The notes: a model not told the origin generated them from the sequence alone. 64,000 bases of DNA from Halobacillus halophilus (GCF_020171985.1 NZ_JAIVAL010000001.1:372001-436000), one strand, 5' to 3'. Shown: positions 35,599 to 45,828, counted from the first letter of the stretch. A program made the numbers and translations.

Positions 35599-36187
35599 TT
35601 GATTCCCCCCTGTCCCCTAGACGTATCCACATGGCAAGCACCACATCTATAATAAAATGAGCCGTAATTGTAACGGTAAGACTCCCTGTTAATTCAAACA
35701 TATATCCAATAAAAAAACTGACAAACAATACAGAGATTAAGAGAACAATTTTTGATAAATAACGAAAATGTAAAAGAGCAAATAATAAACTGGCGGCCCA
35801 ATATCCATATTCCGTATGTAAAACACCTCTAAACAGCATTTCTTCGCTTATAGCCACTAATAATGTAACTCCAATGATACCTGGGATTGACCGATTTTTA
35901 AATACTTTGTTATTGATACCACCATCATCATAGTATTGTTTTGGAAGCGTGTTCATCAAAATAAAATCAATCAAGAGAACAACAAAACCCGGCAGCACTC
36001 CAAACCATACCCACTCATTAAACGTTACTTCAAATATGGATTTCCATTCTGACCAAAAGGTATCAAATAAAAAAAAGCTGCCTAGAATAGAAAGGATTAG
36101 AAGTAAAAGCTGTGTTAAGATCAACTGAAGTGTAACTTCTTGATCCGTCATCAATTTAATAACCTCTGCCTGTTTTTTTCGTTTCAT
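35576..36187 (-). CDS. ypbD: CAAX/ABI-family intramembrane protease (YpbD-like)
   Basis: About six predicted membrane helices, with the Abi/CPBP motifs EEMLFRGVLHTE near residue 113, the FALLHF histidine near 139 and TAHFIIDVVLAMW near 180. These are the glutamate and histidine ligands of type II CAAX-like proteases. At 203 residues the length is normal. It overlaps the end of recQ by 32 bases if the first ATG is used; an ATG at 36151 with GAGG upstream avoids the overlap and is an equal candidate. The substrate is unknown. It matches ypbD next to recQ in B. subtilis. Confidence 0.85.
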   Translation of the reverse strand: MKRKKQAEVIKLMTDQEVTLQLILTQLLLLILSILGSFFLFDTFWSEWKSIFEVTFNEWVWFGVLPGFVVLLIDFILMNTLPKQYYDDGGINNKVFKNRSIPGIIGVTLLVAISEEMLFRGVLHTEYGYWAASLLFALLHFRYLSKIVLLISVLFVSFFIGYMFELTGSLTVTITAHFIIDVVLAMWIRLGDRGESSDSIPSK

Positions 36188-37695
36188 ACCTCGCCCCCTG
36201 TCTAAAGATAATAGCTAACCGTTCTTTCCAATTATCCATATCTGCTTGGAATTCATTCTGTTCAAAGCTTAACGAATCCATCCTAAAGCCACATGAATCG
36301 CAGCAGGGTACGGAGGGTTCTCGAATATCAGCTTGAAAAGATTCGTAGAGTCTTTTTCTCCTGCAGGCATTATGATGAATCCATTGAAGCATTTCGGTAA
36401 GTTTTTCCTGCTTGTACTTCCACCTTTTATCTATTAGATCCTCTAAATTTCGCTCAATAAAAGTCTCATTAGGATCTACTAAAATAGTTCTCTCTTTCAG
36501 CACACCGTGTTCTTCTAACTGAAAACGCAAAAAGTTCCATTGTGACTCCGATAATTCCAGTTGTTCGGCAAATTCTTCATTCGAAGGAATTAACGTGTTG
36601 TTCTTCCATAACGTATGCAGATATCTTAACACGTTTTGAACAAGGTCCATTTGTGGCAATTCGCTTTCTATTAACATCTGAGGAAGATAATGGTCCTTTG
36701 GTCCGTAAAGTACCAGACTCACACAAGGGTTCCCGTCTCTCCCCGCCCTACCTACTTCCTGGATAAACGATTCTAGCTGGGATGGAGGATGAAAATGAAT
36801 TACCAGACGGATATTAGATTTATCCACCCCCATCCCAAATGCACTTGTACAGCAAATTACATCGAGCTGATCATTCATAAATTGCTGCTGTACCAACATC
36901 CTATCCATTTGATCCATTCCTCCGTGATAAAAAGCTACTCTCTGCTTCAGCTTAACCTGCAGCAGGTAGGCTGCTTTTTCCGCCCATTGCCTACTGGAAA
37001 AATAAACCATAGTAGGTACCGCCTGATCAGAGAGGAGCTTAATCATTCGATCTATTTTATGATCAGGTGTGGCGTAATGCTCGACAGCAAAACTGACATT
37101 CTGCTTGTCCATTGGGTAGATATGCTTTTCCATACGTGGTCGCTTTAACTTATCCATAATGTCAGTCTGGACTTCCGGAGTTGCTGTAGCGCTTAAAGCT
37201 AGTACTGTCGGTTCGCCTAGTTTAGAAATGGTTTGATGCAATTTTAAATAATCCGTTCTAAATTCATGGCCCCATTGTGAAATACAGTGAGCTTCATCAA
37301 TGACAAATAAACTGATACTGAGTTTTGTAAGATGCTGCATAATCCAGTCATTCTGCAGAAATTCAGGGGACATATAAATTAGATCATATTGATCCAGATG
37401 TTCCAGCATTTTTCTGCGCTCCGCACGATCCATAAAGCTATTCAGTGCAACAACTGACTTATAGCCGGAGGCTTTCAACTGCTTCACTTGATCAATCATT
37501 AAAGAAATGAGCGGAGACACTACAATCGTTGTTCCTGATTGAATTTTTGCGGGCAGCTGATAGCAAAGAGATTTCCCAGTTCCTGTAGGTAAAATACCAA
37601 GAACATCCTGTCCTGATAAAATGGATTCTATAATTGGCCGCTGCCCTTCACGAAACTGTGAGAATCCGAAATGCTTTTCTAATTGAAAAGATAAA

Positions 37696-37709
<14 letters not shown>
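36156..37709 (-). CDS. recQ: ATP-dependent DNA helicase RecQ
   Basis: Superfamily 2 3'-5' helicase. Motifs in order: LGILPTGTGKSLCYQLP (I), VVSPLISLMIDQV (Ia), VIDEAHCISQWGHEFR (II and aromatic loop), LALSATAT (III), and HFHPPSQLESFIQEVGRAGRDG, read in parts (V-VI). A zinc-binding region follows, with cysteines in HNACRRKR and VPCCDSCGF. There is no HRDC domain, as expected for the short Bacillus RecQ (YpbC). At 517 residues it overlaps ypbB by 14 bases. Confidence 0.94.
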
Positions 37710-39153
<1,444 letters not shown>

Positions 39154-39159
39154 TAAAGC

Positions 39160-39194
39160 AGGACCTCTTCCAAATGGGAAGGGGTTCTTTTTTT
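39160..39194 (+). terminator. intrinsic terminator after fer
   Basis: The stem GACCTCTTCC with GGAAGGGGTTC includes G-U pairs and is followed by a run of eight T on the plus strand. It lies just past the fer stop codon and may also serve the converging regulator gene. Confidence 0.8.
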
Positions 39195-39202
39195 AATCGT
39201 GC

Positions 39203-39655
39203 TTATTTTTTACCCAGTTCTTCAAATCTTCTGTAAGCTTCTTCCTCTTCAAACGTAGAAAACCATCGGTCGGATTGATCATCTATAATACGGTAATGCT
39301 TACTTATCATATTTTGCTGCAGTAAAAAATTCTCTTTTTCCTTGAGCGTTGTCCACCATACCTTCCCTCCCATCGTTTTACCAACCGGACGCTCAACGTG
39401 GTGATGAGCAATGGTTTCTACAATTTCAATCGGTTCGTCTCCAAGGACGCCTTTTAAAACTTCACTATCTTGAAAAAGAGCGCAAACGGCAACCACTGTG
39501 GTCCATCCAGCAATCGTGCGTCCCTTTTCAATTTGGACAAGGGTTTTTTTTGACAAGCCTAGCACTTCTGCCATTTTTGTTTGCGTATAACCATATTCCA
39601 CACGGATTAATTTAATTTTTTCAGACACTTGGATCCTTATTCTTTCTTTATCCAT
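39203..39655 (-). CDS. XRE-family transcriptional regulator
   Basis: A 150-residue protein. The N-terminal HTH-3 domain (about residues 9-65) includes RVEYGYTQTKMAEVLGLSKKTLVQIEKGR, read in parts. A C-terminal region of about 80 residues contains VGKTMGGKVWWTTLKEKENFLLQQN and RWFSTFEEEEAYRRFEEL. I do not know the ligand or target for this C-domain. It lies between fer and rsiX, converging on fer and with its own promoter region at 39656-39728. This gene is not at this position in B. subtilis. Confidence 0.75.
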   Translation of the reverse strand: MDKERIRIQVSEKIKLIRVEYGYTQTKMAEVLGLSKKTLVQIEKGRTIAGWTTVVAVCALFQDSEVLKGVLGDEPIEIVETIAHHHVERPVGKTMGGKVWWTTLKEKENFLLQQNMISKHYRIIDDQSDRWFSTFEEEEAYRRFEELGKK

Positions 39656-39727
39656 CCTGCACCGTCCCCTTTAATACGTCCCCTCAATTTTAACATGTCC
39701 CCTCCCTGCTTACCTATTAAAGTGATC

Positions 39728-39756
39728 AAAAACCCCGTATCCATTATACGGGGTTC
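39728..39756 (-). terminator. intrinsic terminator after rsiX
   Basis: A perfect 10-base-pair stem (39731-39740 with 39746-39755) with a five-base loop is followed by U residues on the minus strand, just past the rsiX stop codon. Confidence 0.85.
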
Positions 39757-39760
39757 CAGT

Positions 39761-40957
39761 TTATTCGTTCATCTCTATCGGGTTCAGATAAGTCGGTACA
39801 GGGATGGGCTCACTAAAATCATAGGAAGAACTTTTTTCCGGTTTAATATTGTGAAACCGCACATCCTTAAAACCAAAATTATCAGCCGTAGCTAATATAG
39901 CATCAACCATTCTTATTAATTGCTGATCGCTTGGCCACGAATCATGTTCAACTTTCAACACGAGAGTTGCCCCCTCCGCACTAACAGAAGGAAAAGTTAC
40001 ATGCCCGGGGACAGCAGGGACTACGTTGCCATATGTCTGTTCTTCTTTCATTCGATTTAAAGCATCCTCCAGAGACATCTCTTTCTCAGCTTTAATAGGA
40101 ACAAGAAATTGCCTTTCGCTGGACTCACTAGAATAAATTTGATAAAAATACCGATCTTCCTCAATTATAGGAAGAGTATTTACTTCTCCAAGATTGCCGA
40201 GGACGACCGGTGATCCGCTCTCAGTTTGAATGTTGATGGTTTTCACATTATAAGGGTATAATCTCCAACGGATACTCTCCGAAATTATCGATGTGTAAGC
40301 ACTCCCGTTTATTGAAAAGTTATCGGGAAATATTACTTCAGCTTGTTCTCTTTTTTCGTCAATATTAAAAGTTAACTCCTTGAGGAGATCTTCAGCCAGG
40401 CCCCATTTTTCAGGTTTAACGAGTGAAGCAACTTCTTGGTTTTCCTCATCCGCCTTTTTTATTACAGTAAACGGGACGACGACTTCTCCGTTTTTACCTG
40501 GAAGAACGTAAGACTCTGTGTCTGGAGAATGATTCTGGATGGTAAAAGGAGATTCTGTACCCTCATTTACCTCAGTTTCATTCTTATCAAGGGACGGATT
40601 ATTACCTTCCTCTCTGTTGGAATCGTCTAGTTCAGAAGGTTTTTGTTCAGTAGATTTTGCCTGGTCCTGGCCACGTTCATTTGCAGACTCAGTCGAACTG
40701 TTTTCCTGATCAGCTGATCCGCTATATTCATTGGAAGGATGAGAACTTAAAAAAACAGGGAGGACAATTGCAAGGATAAGCAGCACAGCGGCTGCAGCCA
40801 TACTTGGAGTTATCCAGTGAGCGATCCTTCTTTTACGTTTATTTAGTTCAGGCTCGATGGAACGATAAAGGTCTTCTTTGCTGTGCTTATCTTCCATCTT
40901 AGGAAAATTCCCTAACAGCTCTTTCAATTCATCTTCACTATAGGATTTACGCTTCAC
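39761..40957 (-). CDS. rsiX: anti-sigma factor RsiX
   Basis: Membrane-bound anti-sigma factor for SigX. A cytoplasmic N-domain (about residues 1-43) is followed by one membrane helix (about 47-70, SMAAAAVLLILAIVLPVFL). A long acidic, low-complexity linker rich in E, N, S and Q follows, then an extracellular domain with two GerMN-like or related repeats (about 150-385). It overlaps sigX by 11 bases. At 398 residues it is similar in length to other RsiX proteins, with the linker accounting for most of the divergence. Confidence 0.9.
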   Translation of the reverse strand: MKRKSYSEDELKELLGNFPKMEDKHSKEDLYRSIEPELNKRKRRIAHWITPSMAAAAVLLILAIVLPVFLSSHPSNEYSGSADQENSSTESANERGQDQAKSTEQKPSELDDSNREEGNNPSLDKNETEVNEGTESPFTIQNHSPDTESYVLPGKNGEVVVPFTVIKKADEENQEVASLVKPEKWGLAEDLLKELTFNIDEKREQAEVIFPDNFSINGSAYTSIISESIRWRLYPYNVKTINIQTESGSPVVLGNLGEVNTLPIIEEDRYFYQIYSSESSERQFLVPIKAEKEMSLEDALNRMKEEQTYGNVVPAVPGHVTFPSVSAEGATLVLKVEHDSWPSDQQLIRMVDAILATADNFGFKDVRFHNIKPEKSSSYDFSEPIPVPTYLNPIEMNE

Positions 40958-41486
40958 GCTGCGTCCCCCCTTCCATAGGCTTCTCCATCATCTCTTTTAA
41001 TGATTTCATTCCTCGATGCTGGGTCGTTTTCACTTTACTCTCGCTCCAATTTAATATTTCCGCTGTTTCTTGAATAGACATCCCTTGAATGAACCGGAAT
41101 ATAATGACATTTCTTTGATCCAACGTACAATTATCGAGCGCTTTATAAACTTGCTTCATTTCATCATTTTGTACGGCAATTTCATCCGGGAGAGAGGACT
41201 GGTCTTTAAGCTGCTCTCCTTTATTATTCCAATCAAAAAAATCCATAATCCGATTTCTTTTGCGTTTTTGCTTCCTGAAGTAATCAATCGCTACATGCCT
41301 TGCTATGGATAGCAGCCAAGTCTTTTCGGTGCTTCGTCCATCAAAAGACTGATACGATTTAAGCACTTTTATATAAACTTCCTGGACAAGATCTTCAGCT
41401 AGATCGCGATCTTTGACCATATAGATTAAGTATTGAAACAAATCGTGATGATAATTATCATAAAGTTCGTCAAAGAACGTCTTCAC
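40947..41486 (-). CDS. sigX: ECF sigma factor SigX
   Basis: Group IV sigma factor with region 2 (YDNYHHDLFQYLIYMVKDRDLAEDLVQEVYIKVLKSY, read in parts) and region 4 (LDQRNVIIFRFIQGMSIQETAEILNWSESKVKTTQHRGM, read in parts). In B. subtilis SigX controls cell-surface charge genes (dltA, pssA operons). It has 179 residues. The start is GTG with GGGAGGT seven bases upstream. A promoter matching the SigX consensus lies just ahead, so autoregulation is likely. It forms an operon with rsiX. Confidence 0.95.
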   Translation of the reverse strand: MKTFFDELYDNYHHDLFQYLIYMVKDRDLAEDLVQEVYIKVLKSYQSFDGRSTEKTWLLSIARHVAIDYFRKQKRKRNRIMDFFDWNNKGEQLKDQSSLPDEIAVQNDEMKQVYKALDNCTLDQRNVIIFRFIQGMSIQETAEILNWSESKVKTTQHRGMKSLKEMMEKPMEGGTQREA

Positions 41487-41513
41487 TAACGGTACCTCCC
41501 ACTTATCTATTTA

Positions 41514-41540
41514 GTCGTTATATGTATGAGAAAAGTTACA
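41514..41540 (-). promoter_or_regulatory. SigX-dependent autoregulatory promoter
   Basis: On the minus strand TGTAAC (41535-41540) is followed after exactly 17 bases by CGAC (41514-41517; CGACTA in full). These are the -35 and -10 elements and the spacing of B. subtilis SigX promoters. It ends 27 bases before the sigX GTG. Confidence 0.85.
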
Positions 41541-41759
41541 TCACTATCTTAATATGAGGATTTAAAAAAAGAAATAAGGGAAGAGTCCTTCCAAAGAATT
41601 TATAAGTAAATAGCTCTTTTACATGTTATGGTTGGTTCTCATTAATGATTTAGTAAGTTATTGAGAAGAATAATCGAAGACATAGTTTCGAGATGTTTGA
41701 TTTTGCTGAAGGTCTATAGGAAAGTATTCAAAAGTGGTATTCCCCTGAAAGACGCGACC

Positions 41760-41820
41760 AGCATAAGCCGCTCATCATAAGGATTGCGGTTATTCAATCC
41801 CTTGATAAGCGGCTTATACT
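41760..41820. repeat. long imperfect hairpin between sigX and the ECF S-component gene
   Basis: Outer arms at 41760-41772 and 41808-41820 pair with a single mismatch over 13 bases, and an inner pairing AAGGATTG with CAATCCCTT extends the stem. There is no adjacent T run, so it is not a simple terminator. It could be an RNA-stability element, a short repeat family member or the scar of a small mobile element. Confidence 0.55.
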
Positions 41821-41922
41821 TCGAGTGTCCAAGCTATGGAATAAGACGAATTTTTTCCCTGCCAACGCTTTTCCACCTTACGTAGCGAATCCGTTTATAT
41901 AGTTTAGCAGAGTTGACTAAAG

Positions 41923-41964
41923 AAAAAAACACAGGTACCAGGGGACCCGGTATCCTGTGTTTTT
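41923..41964 (-). terminator. intrinsic terminator of the cobalamin-uptake operon
   Basis: A long stem (AAAACACAGG...ACC paired with GGT...CCTGTGTTTT) is followed by a run of U on the minus strand. It overlaps the stop codon region of the S-component gene. Confidence 0.9.
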
Positions 41965-42505
41965 AAGCACGATAATTCCTTGTTCCAACAAATGGAGTGT
42001 TTCCCGTTAGTCCATTTCTCTTCCTATACCGTCTAAATAAGGTGCTTAAAACAGGAGATAGAATTAAAATGAATATAACATTTGATATAGCATGATTAAT
42101 ATCGTATGGCAGTCCAGCTAAATAATAAGCCCAAAAGGGCTGGCCAATGGAACGCATCGTAAGTGAGATAACTACTCCGAAAAATATACCTGATAGAAAC
42201 CCATATATGGTCAGGCCCCAGGCAGGAAATTCAGGTTTAAACTTACCAATTGTGCCGGCAAGCAAACCGATGATTGACCACGCAACTACCTGCCATATAG
42301 TCCAGTATCCCATACCAAGCAGCATATTGGAAACAACAGTGGTTAAGAATGCCATAATTAGACCTGCAGCGGGACCCATCCAGAATCCTGTCAAAATGAT
42401 GATTGCCGTAACCGGCTGTACATTTGGAACATGGCTTAGAGCAATTCGCCCTGCAACCGCTAATGAGGCAAGCATGGCAATTAAAGTAATTTTATAAATA
42501 TTCAT
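41963..42505 (-). CDS. ECF transporter S component, probable cobalamin (CbrT-type)
   Basis: A 180-residue substrate-binding membrane subunit with about six helices, starting MNIYKITLIAMLASLAVAGRI; the AxxA-type contact for the EcfT coupling protein lies in the first helix. The region LSHVPNVQPVTAIIILTGFWMGPAAGLIMAF, read in parts, is typical of this S-family. Specificity for cobalamin is inferred from the upstream AdoCbl riboswitch and from the DUF4430 lipoprotein gene six bases before it; no shared ATPase genes (ecfA, ecfT) are here, so it would use group II modules encoded elsewhere. The ribosome site is weak, so coupling to the upstream gene is likely. Confidence 0.82.
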   Translation of the reverse strand: MNIYKITLIAMLASLAVAGRIALSHVPNVQPVTAIIILTGFWMGPAAGLIMAFLTTVVSNMLLGMGYWTIWQVVAWSIIGLLAGTIGKFKPEFPAWGLTIYGFLSGIFFGVVISLTMRSIGQPFWAYYLAGLPYDINHAISNVIFILILSPVLSTLFRRYRKRNGLTGNTPFVGTRNYRA

Positions 42506-42511
42506 TCTTCA

Positions 42512-42913
42512 TTATTCCCATGAATGATAATCAAATATAATCTGATCGCCTTGCTCTACTTCATATTCGTTGGCTCCAACCTGGGCTTCCTCTCCATTAA
42601 TTGTGTACATCCACGCCATTTTCTCTTCTTGATTTCCTGCTATTCCTTCAATACTATTTATAAACCCTTCACTTTGTTCTACTTCAAAATTGTCTTCCAT
42701 CACGCTTAATAGGGTTGTGCCTTCTTCTACGGAAATTTCTTTATCAGCCAAGGTTTCCTCACCATTATTTTTAGAGATCTCTACTTGGACACTGACTTCC
42801 TGTTTTTCCTCTTCTTGACCTGCATTAGCATTTTCTTCGGTCTGGGTTCCACACCCACTCAGAGTACCCGCCGTTAATAAGATCGCCAAGATTAAGGTAT
42901 AAAGTTTGTTCAT
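42512..42913 (-). CDS. DUF4430 lipoprotein (transcobalamin-like C-terminal domain)
   Basis: A 133-residue lipoprotein with lipobox LSGC (cysteine near residue 21), a Gln/Glu-rich linker (about 22-42) and one DUF4430 domain (about 43-133) ending in EQGDQIIFDYHSWE. DUF4430 resembles the C-terminal beta-domain of transcobalamin and intrinsic factor. It is the first gene after the cobalamin riboswitch and precedes the ECF S component. I infer a surface protein that captures cobalamin or a related corrinoid for the transporter; binding has not been shown for this protein. Confidence 0.82.
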   Translation of the reverse strand: MNKLYTLILAILLTAGTLSGCGTQTEENANAGQEEEKQEVSVQVEISKNNGEETLADKEISVEEGTTLLSVMEDNFEVEQSEGFINSIEGIAGNQEEKMAWMYTINGEEAQVGANEYEVEQGDQIIFDYHSWE

Positions 42914-42991
42914 CTTGATTCCATCCTCTCGCTTTTTAATAATAGCTTTTTAGAAAGGACGAATGGACAACCTGAACACTATGTATCCATC
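42914..42991 (-). promoter_or_regulatory. 5' untranslated region of the DUF4430 lipoprotein gene
   Basis: This short stretch joins the riboswitch terminator to the start codon and carries GAGAGGA as the ribosome site. No separate promoter is obvious, so expression should depend on read-through of the terminator. Confidence 0.4.
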
Positions 42992-43024
42992 AAAAAAAGC
43001 TTACCTTCGTTCAAAGGCAAGCTT
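42992..43024 (-). terminator. riboswitch-controlled intrinsic terminator
   Basis: The stem AAGCTTGCCTT with AAGGTAAGCTT, with one mismatch, is followed by seven U on the minus strand. It sits between the cobalamin aptamer and the first gene and is the likely expression platform: AdoCbl binding should favour it and lower transcription. Confidence 0.85.
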
Positions 43025-43099
43025 AAGACAAACCAGATGGGTTAGTTAATCTATTTACATAGAACCGATCGGTTGTCTCAAACGCTCAATCCCCGAAGC

Positions 43100-43275
43100 T
43101 TTGAAACACTGGGATCAGGCAGGTCTACTGACTTGTGTGTCATCCTACTAAGGACCCTTCCCGTGCAATTGCACAGTGGAACTTCCTTTTCGTCTTCACA
43201 TACAGTTGCGAGGACAGTCCCGGCCTTTAACCGGGTTCCCTTTTTAAGCCCTTTCAGGCACCTGAATCCACTCAA
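43100..43275 (-). ncRNA. cobalamin (adenosylcobalamin-type) riboswitch
   Basis: Read on the minus strand in order, the conserved blocks of the B12 element are present: GGGAACCCGG near 43235, CCGGGACTGTCC, CGCAACTGT near 43200-43210, then CCACTGT...GGGAAGGG near 43160-43180, TAGTAGGATGAC, and the B12 box as AGTCAGTAGACCTGCC (43118-43133; the consensus is AGCCAGGAGACCTGCC). Outer pairing of GTGCCTGA with the region after the B12 box closes the fold. It precedes the terminator and the DUF4430/S-component operon, so cobalamin should repress this uptake system. Confidence 0.92.
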
Positions 43276-43327
43276 TATTAAGTTATTTATACATTACTAG
43301 ACTAACCCACATTTCGACATTTAGCAA

Positions 43328-45112
43328 CTAGCTATCTGTAGAATCTATAATCTTTGGGATCCTGAAAGAAAAAGTAGTTCCCTCTTCTACCTTACTGTGC
43401 ACACTGATACTTCCATTATGGGCTTCCACAATATTTTTAGCAATAGCCAGTCCTAGCCCTGTTCCTTTTTTATGCTTAGATGCTTCTCTTTTCCTGGATT
43501 TGTCTGCTTTATAGAACCTTTCGAATACAAAAGGAAGATCCTCTTCGGAAATTCCTTGACCGGAATCATGTACAGATGCCACCCATTCATGTTCTCCATC
43601 CTCAATAATTACGTTCACGGATCCATGTTCATTTGTATGTCGAAGGGCATTATCAATTAGATTGGTGAAGACTTGTTCAATCCGATCAGCATCAAAATAA
43701 AGCCATTCCAGATTTGGATCTACATTGATGGTTAAGTCCACCTGCCGCTCTTTGGAAAGTCCTTGAAACTTCCGTTCGATCTTATCCATATAAGGAGTCA
43801 TTTCTACGGACTCTACATATAAATTTATATGACCCGCTTCCATTCGTGCTAAATCTAATAATTCATTGACCAGTCGGCCAATTCGCAATGATTCATCGTG
43901 AATGATTTGGGCTAGTTCATTTTTATCTTCTTTACTCTCCGCAACATCATCTACTATTGCTTCACTGTAACCTTGAAGCATCGAAATAGGAGTTCGCAGT
44001 TCATGGGACACATTGGCAATAAAGTCTTTGCGAAGTTTATCCAGTCTGCGCTCGTCTGTCATATCCCGTAAGACAGCAACGGCACCTCTAATCGTCTCTT
44101 TATCATATAATGGAGTCATAATAATGACCCAGGAACGGCCTTGCAAAGATACTTCAGTCATCGCTTCCTGTTCTTTGGATATTACTTCATCAAATAGTTC
44201 ATTAAGAGGAGCTGGCAAACTGCTTGGGTTTAATGTACCTTGTTCATCATTCTCAAACTTATCAGCTTCTAAATATTGCTGGGCTGGAGGATTGGTAATC
44301 AGAACTTCCCCTTCACGATTGATGGTAATTACTCCATCTGCCATCGAGCGCAATATTCCTGAAAGCTGTTCTTTCTCCTGATTCAGGGCATTAATATGAA
44401 ATTTAAGCTGACGTCCCATGCGGTTGAAAGCCATAGCAAGCTCGCCTATTTCATCATGTGTTAAAATAGGAATCTTCGTGTTAAATTCTCCTTTAGCAAG
44501 TTCAAGGGCCCCTTCGCGCATCTTGATTAGGGGGGAAGTAATACGGGTTGATAAGAAAAAAGCAAAGATCGTTGTCAAAATGATAGCAATCCCTGCTCCA
44601 AGAAAAATAATCTTGGTGGTCTGTTCGGAAGTTTCCTCTATCGTATCAAGAGATTGATATACAAAAACAGCTCCATCTCTTCCGGTTAAAGGAGTTCCCA
44701 CCACCATAACCTCTGTATCAAACTCCTTTATTTCTGCAACCTTTTTCACGTCGCGTCCTTCACTAATGACTTTGGACAAATCATTATCAGACGAGATCCA
44801 ATCATAAGTCATTTTGGGGAGGGCCTGTGATTCGCTATCACTAATAATGACTTCATCAGGTCCATAAGTGATCATCGCACGGCTTGCAGGGTTTTTAACA
44901 AGTGCCGTTGTAGAAAGAAGCAGGTTTCTGTCTTCATATCTTTCGACTACCTCTGTAATTTTAGAGGCAGTCTGAAGTAATTGACTTTCTGCTTGTTGAA
45001 TATGATAGTTCTGAAAAAATTCTAATAACAATACCGTTAGAATAAATAGGACAAAGCACACAAGGAATAATATAGTAAACCAGAGTTTACCTACTACACT
45101 ACGCCAGAACAT
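43328..45112 (-). CDS. resE: sensor histidine kinase ResE
   Basis: Membrane sensor kinase of the ResDE system for oxygen limitation and nitric oxide. Two membrane helices flank an extracytoplasmic domain (about residues 10-32 and 170-192). A HAMP domain (about 190-243), a PAS domain (about 250-355), HisKA with the phosphorylated histidine in NVSHELRTPISM near residue 372, and an HATPase_c domain to residue 590 follow. At 594 residues it matches the family. Its start overlaps the resD stop codon by one base (TAATG). Confidence 0.95.
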   Translation of the reverse strand: MFWRSVVGKLWFTILFLVCFVLFILTVLLLEFFQNYHIQQAESQLLQTASKITEVVERYEDRNLLLSTTALVKNPASRAMITYGPDEVIISDSESQALPKMTYDWISSDNDLSKVISEGRDVKKVAEIKEFDTEVMVVGTPLTGRDGAVFVYQSLDTIEETSEQTTKIIFLGAGIAIILTTIFAFFLSTRITSPLIKMREGALELAKGEFNTKIPILTHDEIGELAMAFNRMGRQLKFHINALNQEKEQLSGILRSMADGVITINREGEVLITNPPAQQYLEADKFENDEQGTLNPSSLPAPLNELFDEVISKEQEAMTEVSLQGRSWVIIMTPLYDKETIRGAVAVLRDMTDERRLDKLRKDFIANVSHELRTPISMLQGYSEAIVDDVAESKEDKNELAQIIHDESLRIGRLVNELLDLARMEAGHINLYVESVEMTPYMDKIERKFQGLSKERQVDLTINVDPNLEWLYFDADRIEQVFTNLIDNALRHTNEHGSVNVIIEDGEHEWVASVHDSGQGISEEDLPFVFERFYKADKSRKREASKHKKGTGLGLAIAKNIVEAHNGSISVHSKVEEGTTFSFRIPKIIDSTDS

Positions 45113-45828
45113 TATTCTCCACTTACCTCGAACTTGTAGCCAATACCCCAGACTGTAACGATCATACCAGCCGCATCAGCGGAAACTTTACTCAGCTTCT
45201 CTCTTAATCTCTTCACATGCGTATCCACTGTCCTGAGATCACCAAAAAATTCATATTGCCAAACTTCTTTAAGAAGTTGTTCTCTATGAAAAACTTTGTC
45301 AGGTGACTGCGCCATGTAATTAAGGAGCTCATACTCCTTAGGAGTTAATGCCACTTCTTTTCCATCGGCCGTTACACGGTGCGCATCATTATCAATGGTC
45401 ATGTGAGGAAATACCAGGACATTCCTTGTAGAAGTATCCGTTTCCAAAAATTTAGTAGAGGAAGATCGGCGAAGCAGAGCTTTCACCCTTAAAACCACTT
45501 CTCTCGGACTAAATGGCTTCACTATATAATCATCGGTCCCCACTTCAAAACCTTGAACACGATTTGCTTCTTCCCCTTTTGCTGTAAGCATAATGACTGG
45601 AGTTGCTTTCTTTTCCCTGAGCTCTTTACAAACTTCTATACCGTCCATTCCCGGAAGCATTAAGTCGAGCAGAATAACATCGTAATCCACATCGATAGCT
45701 TTTTGTAAAGCTTCATGACCATCCTCTGCTTCGTCAATAATATAATTTTCTCTTTCTAAGTACATCCGAATCAAACGTCGAATACGATCTTCATCATCCA
45801 CTACTAATACTCTGGCTTCTTGTTCCAT
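45112..45828 (-). CDS. resD: response regulator ResD
   Basis: OmpR-type regulator: receiver domain (about residues 1-120, phosphorylated aspartate in VILLDLMLPGMDG near residue 53) and a winged-helix DNA-binding domain (about 135-238, with GKEVALTPKEYELLNYMA). In B. subtilis it controls cytochrome, nitrate-respiration and resABC genes. I place the start at the ATG at 45828, with AAGGGTGG upstream, giving 238 residues; an earlier in-frame GTG lies inside that site. Confidence 0.95.
   Translation of the reverse strand: MEQEARVLVVDDEDRIRRLIRMYLERENYIIDEAEDGHEALQKAIDVDYDVILLDLMLPGMDGIEVCKELREKKATPVIMLTAKGEEANRVQGFEVGTDDYIVKPFSPREVVLRVKALLRRSSSTKFLETDTSTRNVLVFPHMTIDNDAHRVTADGKEVALTPKEYELLNYMAQSPDKVFHREQLLKEVWQYEFFGDLRTVDTHVKRLREKLSKVSADAAGMIVTVWGIGYKFEVSGE

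Larger units (their letters stand above)
41487..41922 (-). promoter_or_regulatory. sigX upstream region (about 440 bases without a gene)
   Basis: The first 55 bases hold the SigX-type promoter described separately. The rest has no open frame that I can support. It is AT-rich, with a long imperfect hairpin at 41760-41820. Between about 41560 and 41750 I see nothing recognisable. The far end borders the terminator of the ECF S-component gene. Confidence 0.5.
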
